From: Patiriisocius_A hiemis
GTDB lineage: Bacteria; Bacteroidota; Bacteroidia; Flavobacteriales; Flavobacteriaceae
Length of the DNA: 64,000 nt
NCBI RefSeq assembly: GCF_031846325.1
Contig: NZ_JAVRHZ010000005.1
Span: 1-64,000 of the forward strand
Direction of reading: 5' to 3'
The translations under genes and the position numbers were made by a program. The notes under the pieces were generated by a model, which was given only the letters and a program-made list of their open reading frames with translations, made no database searches and was not told where the DNA came from. The first letter of the stretch is position 1; each line of letters opens with the position of its first letter. Positions 44,655 to 52,894 of this stretch are shown one piece after another.

Positions 44655-45704
44655 TTAAACCATCATTTCAAGCGCTTTCAAGTTTCTGATAGTAATATTG
44701 CGCCCTTCTATTTCTATAAGATTTTTCTTTTTGAATTCAGATAATGTACGTATCAAGCTTTCTGTGGCTATCCCAGCTACACTTGCCAAGTCTGCACGTG
44801 AAATCTTGATGGCCTCATCTGGTTTTTTATTGAGAATCTGTGAAAATTGCAAAATAGTCTGAGCCGTCTTTTTACGTACAGAGCTGTATGCCATCTGTAA
44901 AAGCTGTTCTTTTATCTCAGATACAGTATCGCTCAATACATTTACCAAGGCAAGGGATACTTTTTGGTTTTTGCCTAAAATATCCTTCAATTTATTTTTT
45001 GAAATGCTCGTCAATTCCGTTTCTTCAACAGCAGTAGCAGTTTCTTGATAGGGTATATTATCCTCAAAAGAGGTAAATCCTAAAAAATCATCTGCTTTAT
45101 GCAATGCTGTAATGAGTTCTTTCCCACTTTCGTCTAATTTATGACTCTTAACAACTCCTTTTAAAATAAGAAAGATATTGTTGGAACGACTTTGTTCTTC
45201 ATAAATGATTTCCCCTTTTTTATAGGTACTTATATCGCCATTATCATCAAAAAAATTCTTAAGTTCGTTTAAGTCCCGAAGGTCGCCTTCACCTTCTACT
45301 TTTTTTGAGGGTTGGGAAATGGCCTTTGCCAAGATTTCTGCTTTTGCCAACCTACTTTCAATAGCACTCATCAACTCATCTTCCTCAAAAGGTTTAGTAA
45401 GATAATCATCAGCTCCAAGATCCATCCCCTTTCTTATCTCTTTGTGCTCCGTTTTGGCAGATAAGAAGATAAAAGGTATATGTGAGGTTGTTTCATCCAA
45501 TGACAAAGCTTCTAAAACTCCGTAACCATCTACTTCTGGCATCATAATGTCGCAAACAATGATATTCGGGATATTATTTTTGGCCATATTGATACCAATC
45601 CTACCATTTGGAGCAGTTAAAACATTATAGTCAGCAAGTTCTAAAAGTTCTGCGGTATTCTCACGTAAGGCCGTATCGTCCTCTATTAATAGGATGTTTT
45701 TCAT
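44655..45704 (-). CDS. Response regulator: receiver domain fused to CRP/FNR-type regulator
   Basis: The protein has 349 residues. The receiver domain (1-120) has acidic pocket residues in LIEDD, the phospho-acceptor Asp in IIVCDIMMPEVDG and the conserved Lys in LTKPF. Then comes a cyclic-nucleotide-binding-like domain (about 145-265; YKKGEIIYEEQSRSNNIFLILKGVV) and a winged HTH (about 290-349) with ISRADLASVAGIATESLIRTLSEFKKKNLI. The recognition helix keeps the E and R of FNR/CRP (ESLIR). No N-terminal Cys cluster is seen, so it is not an iron-sulfur FNR. It overlaps its kinase gene by 4 bp. It is the best candidate regulator of the TGAT-N4-ATCA boxes. Confidence 0.92.
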   Translation of the reverse strand: MKNILLIEDDTALRENTAELLELADYNVLTAPNGRIGINMAKNNIPNIIVCDIMMPEVDGYGVLEALSLDETTSHIPFIFLSAKTEHKEIRKGMDLGADDYLTKPFEEDELMSAIESRLAKAEILAKAISQPSKKVEGEGDLRDLNELKNFFDDNGDISTYKKGEIIYEEQSRSNNIFLILKGVVKSHKLDESGKELITALHKADDFLGFTSFEDNIPYQETATAVEETELTSISKNKLKDILGKNQKVSLALVNVLSDTVSEIKEQLLQMAYSSVRKKTAQTILQFSQILNKKPDEAIKISRADLASVAGIATESLIRTLSEFKKKNLIEIEGRNITIRNLKALEMMV

Positions 45705-47218
45705 AATTCATTTTTGATATTTAACGGCACAGTAAAAGTAAAGGTAGACCCTTCATTTTCAACACTTTTAAAGGTAATAGTGCCTCCTAAATTTTCCAAG
45801 TGGGTCTTTACTATGTTAAGTCCAATTCCTGTTCCTTGGTTCAAAAGGGCGTTTTCTGCTCTAAAGTATCGGTTAAAAATATGCTTTTGTTCTTCTTTTG
45901 GAATTCCAATTCCTTCATCAGAAATCAAAACTTTTAGTTTTTTATTAATAATCTCGGCTACAATCTTTATAGTGGTGTGCTCTGAAGAATATTTGATAGC
46001 GTTATTGATTAAGTTGGTTAAGACCAGCTCTAAAATTTTTTCATCAAAATCTATTACAATATCGTCTATACCTTCAGGATACGCTATAATTTGTCCTTCT
46101 TTAAGCAACATATTGGCATCATAAATAACTTCGTTCACTACTTTAATCAGGGGGAAAGTGGAAAATTTATAGCTTACATTCCCGCTTTCTAACCGCTCAA
46201 TAGAAAGAAAATCATTGATAATATTATTGAGATATTTTACTTTACTGGTAATGGTTTTTAGGTGCTTGTCCCGTTTTTCCTGCTGGTCTGTCTTTGTATA
46301 TTTTCCAGCTAAGGTGGCTGAAGTTAAAATTCCACTCAAGGGTGTTTTAAATTCGTGGGAAACTAGCGACAGGAATTTTGTTTTTAGTTCTCCCAACTCT
46401 TTTTCTTTAGTTAAAGCATCTTGCAACTGTCGTGTGCGTTCTAAAACTTCCTTCTCTAGCTTATCTGTGTATTTAACACTTTCGGTAATATCCAGGATTA
46501 TGGCAACCAAAGTGTCTTGATTGTCTCTTACTGTTTTCTGTAAATGCACCTCTACAGGATAGATAGTTCTATCTTTGCGTTGATGTATTGTGTTGAATTT
46601 TAACTTTTCTTTGTCACCATTAAGTAAGGGTTCAATTGTATTACGGAATGTTGTCTCATCAAATTCGGGTTTTATATCTACTGGTGTCATACTTCTCAAT
46701 TCATCGAGTGTGTACCCCATATTTTTTTGTGCACCTCTGTTTACGTCCAGGAATTTTAACGTAGTCACGTCAAATATGAAAATCTCATTGAGCGACTCGT
46801 TAAAAATTTCTGCCCAATGCTTTAGCTCTTGCTCTGCCTTTTTTCTTACTGTAATGTCTATGATGAGTGCCATCACATAGTCATTGTCGTAAATAGTAAA
46901 AGGATTGAGTCCTGCTTCTACCGGAAATTGAGTGCCGTCTTTTCTTCTACCGTATAAATCACGGCCGTGACCCATTTTCCTCTTGTCGCTTTTTTTTAAA
47001 AACCCACTTACGTGTTTATGGTGGTTATTATGATATTTTTTGGGAATTAATATATCCAGATGTTGACCTACTATTTCGCCCTCTGGATACCCAAAAAGTT
47101 CGTTGGCAGCCTTGTTCGTAGCCACTATAATTTGTTGCTTGTTTACAATTATGATTCCTTCAGAAACAGCTTCAGAAAGAATTCTAAATACATTGCTATC
47201 TTTTTTAAAGACTTCCAT
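45701..47218 (-). CDS. PAS-PAS histidine kinase, partner of the receiver-CRP regulator
   Basis: The protein has 505 residues, soluble (no membrane helix). PAS1 covers about 10-125, PAS2 about 135-250, a coiled coil about 250-280, HisKA about 280-345 (SLVSHEFKTPLSGILTS, with the phospho-His in the H-box), and HATPase about 385-500 (NLINNAIKYS, DEGIGIPKEEQ, GTGIGLNIVK). PAS1 resembles FixL-type PAS sequence, including a His in LIPKKYHNNHHKHVSGF aligned with the FixL heme ligand; the same position is often His in non-heme PAS domains, so heme is not established. It overlaps the regulator gene (ATGA) and senses a cytoplasmic signal. Confidence 0.92.
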   Translation of the reverse strand: MEVFKKDSNVFRILSEAVSEGIIIVNKQQIIVATNKAANELFGYPEGEIVGQHLDILIPKKYHNNHHKHVSGFLKKSDKRKMGHGRDLYGRRKDGTQFPVEAGLNPFTIYDNDYVMALIIDITVRKKAEQELKHWAEIFNESLNEIFIFDVTTLKFLDVNRGAQKNMGYTLDELRSMTPVDIKPEFDETTFRNTIEPLLNGDKEKLKFNTIHQRKDRTIYPVEVHLQKTVRDNQDTLVAIILDITESVKYTDKLEKEVLERTRQLQDALTKEKELGELKTKFLSLVSHEFKTPLSGILTSATLAGKYTKTDQQEKRDKHLKTITSKVKYLNNIINDFLSIERLESGNVSYKFSTFPLIKVVNEVIYDANMLLKEGQIIAYPEGIDDIVIDFDEKILELVLTNLINNAIKYSSEHTTIKIVAEIINKKLKVLISDEGIGIPKEEQKHIFNRYFRAENALLNQGTGIGLNIVKTHLENLGGTITFKSVENEGSTFTFTVPLNIKNEL

Positions 47219-47254
47219 AACGTAAAAATACCGAATTTATATGGATAGTATTAA

Positions 47255-47298
47255 CTGATAAATATCATAGTCTTAACAATTATCTGAACTTATTTTTA
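47255..47298 (+). promoter_or_regulatory. FNR-like box plus -7 element for the 47320 operon
   Basis: The box CTGATAAATATCAT occupies 47255-47268. A -7 element TATTTTTA occupies 47291-47298, starting 23 nt after the box. The box lies in the divergent gap to the kinase gene, 37 nt from its start, so kinase autoregulation is possible. Confidence 0.75.
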
Positions 47299-47319
47299 TC
47301 CTGTTAAAATTTCAGAAAT

Positions 47320-47724
47320 ATGAATAAAGTAGATACGCCAGAATTATTATTCTATCAAAAAATAGGTAAACTTTTCTACGCTGTAGCCGCCTCAGACAAA
47401 GTGGTACACAAATTAGAATACGACACCCTAGCAAAACTGGTAGAAGGTGAGTGGAAAAAGATGGATAAAATCAAAGACGCCTTTGGCACCGATGCGGCTT
47501 ACCAAATAGCCATTGTTTTTGAGTGGTTTGACTATGAGCAAATGAACGCTCAGGACTGTTACAATGATTTTGAAGACTACTATAAAGAACAAAAAAATCT
47601 TTTCTACGGATGTAGAAAAGATCTTATTGTACGAACAGCCCGAAATATTGCCAATGCCTATAGAGGCAGTAATAAAAGTGAATTGATAATGCTTACCAAA
47701 CTAGAACTGTTATTTAAAGAATAA
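47320..47724 (+). CDS. TerB-like hypothetical protein
   Basis: The protein has 134 residues, cytoplasmic and helical. The opening KIGKLFYAVAASDKVVHKLEYDTLAKLVEGEW has the look of TerB-type helical domains (acidic A-x-S-D pattern after a first helix). It then carries an acidic middle (FDYEQMNAQDCYNDFEDYYKEQ). This is a resemblance, not a confirmed family. First gene of a plus-strand series that continues with an RsiV-like lipoprotein 4 bp later. Confidence 0.6.
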   Translation: MNKVDTPELLFYQKIGKLFYAVAASDKVVHKLEYDTLAKLVEGEWKKMDKIKDAFGTDAAYQIAIVFEWFDYEQMNAQDCYNDFEDYYKEQKNLFYGCRKDLIVRTARNIANAYRGSNKSELIMLTKLELLFKE

Positions 47725-47728
47725 TATT

Positions 47729-48631
47729 ATGAAAACAAGAACACAAATTGTACTGGTAATAATTTCAATATTACTTCTCTCTTGCAAAGAGGACCTAAAA
47801 CAGCTCCGTAAAGACCAGCGTAATGTAGAAACCATACCGCAGACTGAAAATTTTGAAGATGTTTTGCCTTTTGATTCAATACCACAAGCAACCAACATAG
47901 AAATCAATAAGACCAAACAAGTTATTTTTAAGAGACAGTCGCTTATAAATAAAGAAGATGATGCTAAACAGTTGCAAGAGCTTATTATCCAAAAAACATT
48001 TAAACGCGATGAGGATCTATATTTAATCAATTTTAACTATCCGTATTTAAATACATCATTAAAAGAATCCTATCAAAATTTCAATGAATATCTGGAAGAA
48101 ACCTATATGGATATAGCTGGTGTGGAAGCAAGCATACTGGAAGATAAAGAAATGATCTGTGATACGTTGCGCATCAATAGATTTAAGGAAAAGCGGCTGG
48201 TAGATTATAAAATTTACAACTTAAACAAAAACCTAATAAGTGTCCTCTTCTACAAAGAAAACTATTACTCTGGTACCTTGCACCCTACATATTCTTTTGA
48301 CTGTCTCAACTTTGATTTAGACCGTTCTGTTTTTATGAATTATGAGGATTTCTTCAATGAAAGTACAGAAGAGGAAATGACACAAATCTTGAATGAGGTC
48401 TTACGAGAAAAAATCAATTCTGGCGACATTTATTACGATTGCTGGGAAATAACTTTTGACGACTTCTTTGAATACAAGGACAACTTTGTGGTAGATGATT
48501 ATAAAGTTGAATATTACTTTGACGATTGTGTTATTTGTCCATCCTATACTGGGACTTTCTCAGTAGAGATTCCGTTAGAAAGACTCTTGCCCGTATTAAG
48601 GAAATATAAGCTAAACCCTTTATTGTTATAA
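47729..48631 (+). CDS. Lipoprotein with DUF3298 (RsiV-like) domain
   Basis: The protein has 300 residues with a lipoprotein signal (VIISILLLSC, Cys at 15). The C-terminal half (about 130-300) resembles the DUF3298/RsiV fold: VLFYKENYYSGTLHPTYSFDCLNFDLDRSVFMNYEDFF and YFDDCVICPSYTGTFSVEIPLERLLPVL follow the family order, where the group in Bacillus is an anti-sigma factor or lysozyme-binding protein. Here there is no membrane helix apart from the lipid anchor. Its 5' neighbour is 4 bp away and the DUF998 gene follows closely. Confidence 0.7.
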   Translation: MKTRTQIVLVIISILLLSCKEDLKQLRKDQRNVETIPQTENFEDVLPFDSIPQATNIEINKTKQVIFKRQSLINKEDDAKQLQELIIQKTFKRDEDLYLINFNYPYLNTSLKESYQNFNEYLEETYMDIAGVEASILEDKEMICDTLRINRFKEKRLVDYKIYNLNKNLISVLFYKENYYSGTLHPTYSFDCLNFDLDRSVFMNYEDFFNESTEEEMTQILNEVLREKINSGDIYYDCWEITFDDFFEYKDNFVVDDYKVEYYFDDCVICPSYTGTFSVEIPLERLLPVLRKYKLNPLLL

Positions 48632-48638
48632 AGTGAGA

Positions 48639-49256
48639 ATGTATGCTAAAATATATCTTTTTACGTATGCTTTGTTTGTGGCAACTATGTTTGTACTTCC
48701 TTTATTTTCTTTTGAAGGCTACACAATAACAAAGAATACAATTAGTGAACTTGGGTCACAGAAAACCTCAGGCAACTGGTTTGCAAATTTAGCTGTCATA
48801 TTGTTGAGTTTTGCTGTTGTGTCTCTGGGGACTAAACAGCTACGACCATTCTGGAAACAATTGGCAGCACTATATTTTTTTAGTGTATGCTTTTTCTTAA
48901 CAGGAGTATATCAACTCGCGGGTCTCGATGCACATACCTATATCTTCAATTATACGGATGATGCATTGCATTCCCTTTTTTCTATGCTAACTAGTTTTGC
49001 CTTTTGTTTATTTTGTTTCACTTTTATTTTTATTGTTGAAAAAAGAAACCACAAATGGCAAACATTTGTAGCCTTGGCACTTTCATTGATATTACCCTTG
49101 CTTATATTCCTATATCCGGAATATAGAGGTATCCACCAAAGAATACTGTTTTTGGGAGCTTTTGGCTGGTTGTTCTATGCATTCGCATTATACACTTTTA
49201 AAAAACAAGTTTCAACAACATCAAGAATGAAGCGTTATAAAAAACAAAAAAAATAG
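48639..49256 (+). CDS. DUF998 membrane protein
   Basis: The protein has 205 residues from the ATG at 48639; a GTG at 48633 in the same frame is possible (207 residues). It has about six hydrophobic helices (residues 4-22, 38-58, 65-85, 103-125, 132-150 and 155-175). TITKNTISELGSQKTSGNWFANLAVILLSFAVVSLGTK and LAGLDAHTYIFNYTDDALHSLFSMLTSFAFC match the layout of DUF998 proteins, whose function is not established. It ends in a basic tail (KRYKKQKK), 10 bp before thioredoxin. Confidence 0.8.
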   Translation: MYAKIYLFTYALFVATMFVLPLFSFEGYTITKNTISELGSQKTSGNWFANLAVILLSFAVVSLGTKQLRPFWKQLAALYFFSVCFFLTGVYQLAGLDAHTYIFNYTDDALHSLFSMLTSFAFCLFCFTFIFIVEKRNHKWQTFVALALSLILPLLIFLYPEYRGIHQRILFLGAFGWLFYAFALYTFKKQVSTTSRMKRYKKQKK

Positions 49257-49266
49257 TTTTGTACAG

Positions 49267-49563
49267 ATGATAAGTAATTTCAAAAAAATAATAACCTCTG
49301 AAACACCTGTCTTAGTCGATTTTTATGCTGAATGGTGTGGCCCCTGTAAAGCACTCGCTCCCATTTTAAAAGATGTCAAGGCTGAAATGGGTAATGCCGT
49401 AAAAATCGTGAAAATAGATGTGGACAAAAATCAACCTTTAGCCAACCAGTATCAAGTGAGAGGTGTTCCTACCCTGTTACTTTTCAAAAACGGAAAACAA
49501 GTATGGCGACAGAGCGGTGTGATACAAAAACAAGAACTTATTAAAAGAATTCTATCTAAATAA
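49267..49563 (+). CDS. trxA: Thioredoxin
   Basis: The protein has 98 residues, single-domain thioredoxin with the active site WCGPC (residues 24-28) in FYAEWCGPCKALAPILK, the cis-Pro in GVPTLLLFKNG and no signal peptide, so it reduces disulfides in the cytoplasm. Shorter than E. coli TrxA by about 10 residues, mostly at the N-terminus. It is followed after 1 bp by deoC; with deoD this puts redox and nucleoside-salvage genes in one operon. Confidence 0.95.
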   Translation: MISNFKKIITSETPVLVDFYAEWCGPCKALAPILKDVKAEMGNAVKIVKIDVDKNQPLANQYQVRGVPTLLLFKNGKQVWRQSGVIQKQELIKRILSK

Positions 49564-49564
49564 A

Positions 49565-50227
49565 ATGAAAAACCTCCACACCTATATAGAACATACATTA
49601 CTTAAAGCTACAGCGACGACTGATGATATTGTTGCTTTATGCGATGAAGCAAAAAAATATGATTTCTATGGTGTTTGTGTAAATAGCTGTTATGTGTACT
49701 TAGCTACAAGTGAGCTTAAAGACTATCTTACAAAAGTGATAGCCACCATTGGGTTTCCATTAGGCGCATCGTCTACGAAATCAAAAATTGAAGAAGCTAA
49801 ACAAGCTGTAAAAGATGGTGCAGATGAAATTGATATGGTCATTAACCTTGGGTTATTAAAATCTGAAATTACGAAGTCCGTGAGTGAAGAAATACGGGCC
49901 GTTAAAAAAGCTATTGGTCGCAGAAAGCTTAAAGTAATTATTGAAACCTGCTATCTCACTCAAGCTGAAACTAAATCTGCTTGTGAATTAGCAAGACTCG
50001 CAGGAGCAGACTTTGTTAAGTCAAGCACAGGTTATGGTACACGCGGTGCTTCAGTAAAAGATATAATTAACATTAAAAAGACGGTGGGCAATACAATGGC
50101 AATAAAAGCCTCGGGCGGTATTAAAACTGCTGAGAAAGCGATTGAAATGATTAATAGTGGAGCAAATAGAATAGGAACTTCCAACGGCGTGGAAATCCTT
50201 AAACACTCAAAAATTAAAAAAGAATGA
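49565..50227 (+). CDS. deoC: Deoxyribose-phosphate aldolase
   Basis: The protein has 220 residues, the usual length. DeoC cleaves 2-deoxyribose-5-phosphate to acetaldehyde and glyceraldehyde-3-phosphate. Visible landmarks: EHTLLKATATTDDI, VNSCYV, GFPLGASSTKSKIEEA, VIETCYLT, DFVKSSTGYGTRGAS (with the Schiff-base Lys in FVKSS) and IKASGGIKTAEKA. Gene order with deoD fits nucleoside breakdown for carbon and energy in starvation. Confidence 0.96.
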   Translation: MKNLHTYIEHTLLKATATTDDIVALCDEAKKYDFYGVCVNSCYVYLATSELKDYLTKVIATIGFPLGASSTKSKIEEAKQAVKDGADEIDMVINLGLLKSEITKSVSEEIRAVKKAIGRRKLKVIIETCYLTQAETKSACELARLAGADFVKSSTGYGTRGASVKDIINIKKTVGNTMAIKASGGIKTAEKAIEMINSGANRIGTSNGVEILKHSKIKKE

Positions 50228-50281
50228 GAACTCATACTTTGTTTATCATACAGAGATAATATTTTATAATAAAAACTACTT

Positions 50282-50710
50282 ATGTCTTATTCAATTTCTG
50301 CTACAGCAGCTCCTAAAAAAGAAGGTGTGGTCAATTTAAATGAAACCTTTACTCCATTTGGCATTAGCAAAAATGTACAACAAGCACTCCCAAGTCCAGC
50401 ACATCTTTTCCTGGGATCACTCGCTGCTTGTATACTTAAAAATATACATAGGTTTTCAATAATGATGAACTTTGATTATCAAGAAGCTACTATAATCGTT
50501 TCTTCAAACTATGCTCAAAAACCTTCTAGGTTAGAAAACATTAACTATAAAGTTGAAATTGTAAGTAATGAAGATAGAATCAATACATTATTATTACAAC
50601 GCAATCTTTCAAAATTTGGAACAATATATAATATGATAGCGAGCTCTACTGAAGTTTCTGGAACAGTAACTCATAAAAGAACACAAATTGGCCTCCATAA
50701 AGAGAGTTAA
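50282..50710 (+). CDS. OsmC-family protein
   Basis: The protein has 142 residues. The OsmC/Ohr fold is indicated by the beta-type start (YSISATAAPKKEGVVNLNETFTPFG) and the helix SPAHLFLGSLAACILKNIHRFSI, where the Cys in LAACIL aligns with the first peroxidatic Cys. The second active Cys of Ohr/OsmC is not seen in the C-terminal half, so peroxidase activity is doubtful and a disulfide or ligand role is possible. Gap of 54 bp from deoC; deoD follows 54 bp later. Confidence 0.78.
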   Translation: MSYSISATAAPKKEGVVNLNETFTPFGISKNVQQALPSPAHLFLGSLAACILKNIHRFSIMMNFDYQEATIIVSSNYAQKPSRLENINYKVEIVSNEDRINTLLLQRNLSKFGTIYNMIASSTEVSGTVTHKRTQIGLHKES

Positions 50711-50764
50711 ATACCATATAAACACCAAATATCTACATCTTATACACCCCAAAAAATATAAAAT

Positions 50765-51466
50765 ATGAGTACACATATAGAAGCAAAAAAAGGTGAAATA
50801 GCAGATAGTGTATTACTTCCCGGAGACCCAATGCGAGCCAGATGGATTGCAGAAACTTTTTTGGACCAACCAAAGTTGTACAACGATGTTAGGGGAATGT
50901 TGGGTTACACAGGCTCCTATAAAGGCAAGCCAGTATCAGTTCAAGGAACGGGGATGGGAATTCCCTCAGCTCTTATTTATTGCCACGAACTTATTAACGA
51001 CTATGGCGTAAAAAAATTAATTCGTGTAGGGAGTGCGGGTGCATACCAACCAGATATCAATCTGCGGGATATTGTAATTGCAATGGCAGCTTCTACTACT
51101 TCCGGCATTAATAATTCTCGCTTTATCAATGCTGACTATTCACCTACTGCAAATTTTGAGCTTTTTATGAAAGCAGCCCTATATGCAAAAGAACATAACA
51201 TCCCTATCAAAGCTGGCAATGTGTTGTCAAGTGACGAATTTTATGAAGATGATTTTGACAGCTATAAGCAGTGGGCCGAGTTTGGAGTGCTATGCGTAGA
51301 GATGGAAGCTGCTGGACTCTATACCATCGCAGCAAAATACAATGTCCAAGCATTAACCATTTTGACAGTTTCAGATTCATTGGTAACAAAAAAGGCACTT
51401 CCCGCAGATGAGCGTGAGACTAGTTTTTCTACAATGATCGAGATTGCCTTAAACACCTTGCATTAA
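50765..51466 (+). CDS. deoD: Purine nucleoside phosphorylase (DeoD type)
   Basis: The protein has 233 residues, typical of hexameric DeoD. It splits purine nucleosides with phosphate into base and (deoxy)ribose-1-phosphate. Landmarks: VLLPGDPMRARWIAETFL (phosphate-binding Gly/Asp/Arg), VQGTGMGIPSALIYCHELI, LIRVGSAGAY (Arg and Ser of the phosphate site), GVLCVEMEAAGLY (ribose-binding Met-Glu-Ala) and TVSDSLVT (catalytic Asp). Together with deoC in the same direction it forms a salvage pair. Confidence 0.96.
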   Translation: MSTHIEAKKGEIADSVLLPGDPMRARWIAETFLDQPKLYNDVRGMLGYTGSYKGKPVSVQGTGMGIPSALIYCHELINDYGVKKLIRVGSAGAYQPDINLRDIVIAMAASTTSGINNSRFINADYSPTANFELFMKAALYAKEHNIPIKAGNVLSSDEFYEDDFDSYKQWAEFGVLCVEMEAAGLYTIAAKYNVQALTILTVSDSLVTKKALPADERETSFSTMIEIALNTLH

Positions 51467-51479
51467 ATTTAATTAGGTG

Positions 51480-51523
51480 CTGATTAATATCATTCTTTCA
51501 GCGAGTTAAGTACCGTAACTTTA
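51480..51523 (+). promoter_or_regulatory. FNR-like box plus -7 element for the 51547 gene
   Basis: The box CTGATTAATATCAT occupies 51480-51493. A -7 element TAACTTTA occupies 51516-51523, starting 23 nt after the box. The start codon is 54 nt from the box. Confidence 0.72.
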
Positions 51524-51546
51524 CAAATAAATTTATATAGAATGTT

Positions 51547-52002
51547 ATGATTAAAACCTTAAACAATAAAGAAAAAATGTTATTGCTCAGCACAAACTAC
51601 ATTGGCAGTTTGGGTTATATCTTTCAAAATAGATCTTTTGTAGTACCTATTACCTATTTCTATAACGAAGAAAAACATAACATTATTGGTTACTCTGCTA
51701 TGGGGCACAAGGTTAATGCAATGCGAAAAAATAACGTAGTATCACTATCGGTAACGGATATTGACTTGGTTAATGATTGGAAATCTGTATTGATATTAGG
51801 CACCTATAAAGAAGAAGAAGGATCTAATGCCAGAGCTTTGTTACATCAATTCTCATTAGGAGTAAAAGAACTTATACTACGGAAAGAGATGCGAGAACTG
51901 GACTTTATAAGTCAGTTTTCCAGCAAGGTCTACAAGGATGATATTCCCATAGTATTTACCATTAGTATTGAAGAGATTACCGGAAGAATGCGGAAGTTTT
52001 AA
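51547..52002 (+). CDS. FMN-binding split-barrel protein (pyridoxamine 5'-phosphate oxidase-like)
   Basis: The protein has 151 residues. The split-barrel flavin-binding pattern is visible: LLLSTNYIGSLGYIFQNRSFVVPITYFYNEEKHNIIGYSAMGHKVNAMRKNNVVSLSV. The chain is of the usual length for one-domain members, which oxidise, reduce or bind flavin and heme in different families; the real substrate is unknown. It is under an FNR-like box, so it may serve redox balance at low oxygen. A convergent usp gene lies downstream. Confidence 0.85.
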   Translation: MIKTLNNKEKMLLLSTNYIGSLGYIFQNRSFVVPITYFYNEEKHNIIGYSAMGHKVNAMRKNNVVSLSVTDIDLVNDWKSVLILGTYKEEEGSNARALLHQFSLGVKELILRKEMRELDFISQFSSKVYKDDIPIVFTISIEEITGRMRKF

Positions 52003-52008
52003 GCAAAT

Positions 52009-52040
52009 AAAAGGGAACTCTTTTACAAGGCTCCCCTTTT
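52009..52040. terminator. Weak hairpin between convergent genes
   Basis: aaaaggg (52009-52015) and ccctttt (52034-52040) pair around an 18-nt loop between the stop at 52002 and the stop at 52061. It could terminate both units but is short and has a long loop. Confidence 0.35.
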
Positions 52041-52060
52041 CAATTACAATGCATTGTCAC

Positions 52061-52894
52061 TTAGACCCTAAAAGTCATAATAGGTAAGTCGCTATGATTA
52101 ACTATAGCTTCGCCAATATTCTCAGAAAAGAAATGTGCAAGGCCTCGTTTTCCGTGTGTAGGAATCACAACCATATCTGCATCAACCTCGTCACTATAGC
52201 TATAAATACCATTCTCTAATCTATAGTCGCAGTAATAAACAGTATTATCATACACATCTGTATCTTCCACACCACTATGCAACATAAACTTAAACGCTCG
52301 CTCCTGCATTTCTTGATTGCTCAAAAATTTCTCTGGGGTATTAATGAAGACCACTTGAAATTCTGCATCAATCTTCTCAAAGAAATCCCAGGCTTTTTGG
52401 AATGCCTCTTTAAAATCCATATTAAAGTCGCAGGCAAATACCACCTTGCCCATTTTAAATTCTTTAATTTGGTGTTTTATGACCAACACAGGAATGTCTG
52501 AAGTTCGAACTACCTTTTCAGTATTGCTTCCAACGAACACCTCCTTGAGACCGCTGGCACCATGCGAACCCATTAATATTAGGTCAGCCTCAAAGTCCTT
52601 AGCAACATTGTTTATCTCGTGAAATTCTTTATAATTTTGTACTGTAACCTCTACTTTTACATCTTTTAAATAGTCTTTATCCAAAAACTCGTTAAAACGT
52701 TTTTCAGCTAATTTCATATAATAAATGGCTTCAAACATTTCTTGTGATTCATCTTTAGTCAAGACAGCTTCGGAAAGTCCCATCATATGAAGGACAATCA
52801 AGGATGCATCGTGTTTTTTAGCTAGTGTGGCACCTACTTCAAGGGCATATTCAGAGTGTTCTGAAAAGTCTACGGGTATGAGTATTTTTTTCAT
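52061..52894 (-). CDS. Universal stress protein, two-domain
   Basis: The protein has 277 residues. First domain MKKILIPVDFSEHSEYALEVGATLAKKH, then DLILMGSHGASGLKEVFVGSNTEKVVRTSDIPVLVIKHQ with the intact nucleotide-binding loop GSHGASGLKEVFVGSN. The second domain also keeps parts of the fold (MGKVVFACDFNMDF, VVIPTHGKRGLAHFFSENIGEAIVNHSDLPIMTF), so this copy has two reasonably preserved loops. Its start codon abuts the stop of the hibernation-factor gene, one operon with it. Confidence 0.93.
   Translation of the reverse strand: MKKILIPVDFSEHSEYALEVGATLAKKHDASLIVLHMMGLSEAVLTKDESQEMFEAIYYMKLAEKRFNEFLDKDYLKDVKVEVTVQNYKEFHEINNVAKDFEADLILMGSHGASGLKEVFVGSNTEKVVRTSDIPVLVIKHQIKEFKMGKVVFACDFNMDFKEAFQKAWDFFEKIDAEFQVVFINTPEKFLSNQEMQERAFKFMLHSGVEDTDVYDNTVYYCDYRLENGIYSYSDEVDADMVVIPTHGKRGLAHFFSENIGEAIVNHSDLPIMTFRV

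Noticed and set aside
45701..47218. PAS1 as a heme-binding FixL domain
   Set aside because: A His is at the right position, but non-heme PAS domains often have it, so heme binding is not asserted.
47223..47230. Kinase promoter with TATTTTTA 25 nt from the 47255 box
   Set aside because: The spacing differs from the 23 nt of all other cases and the start site would fall at the ATG; noted only as possible feedback.
48633..48638. GTG start for the DUF998 gene
   Set aside because: ATG at 48639 is more likely in this group, though GTG cannot be excluded; two residues only.
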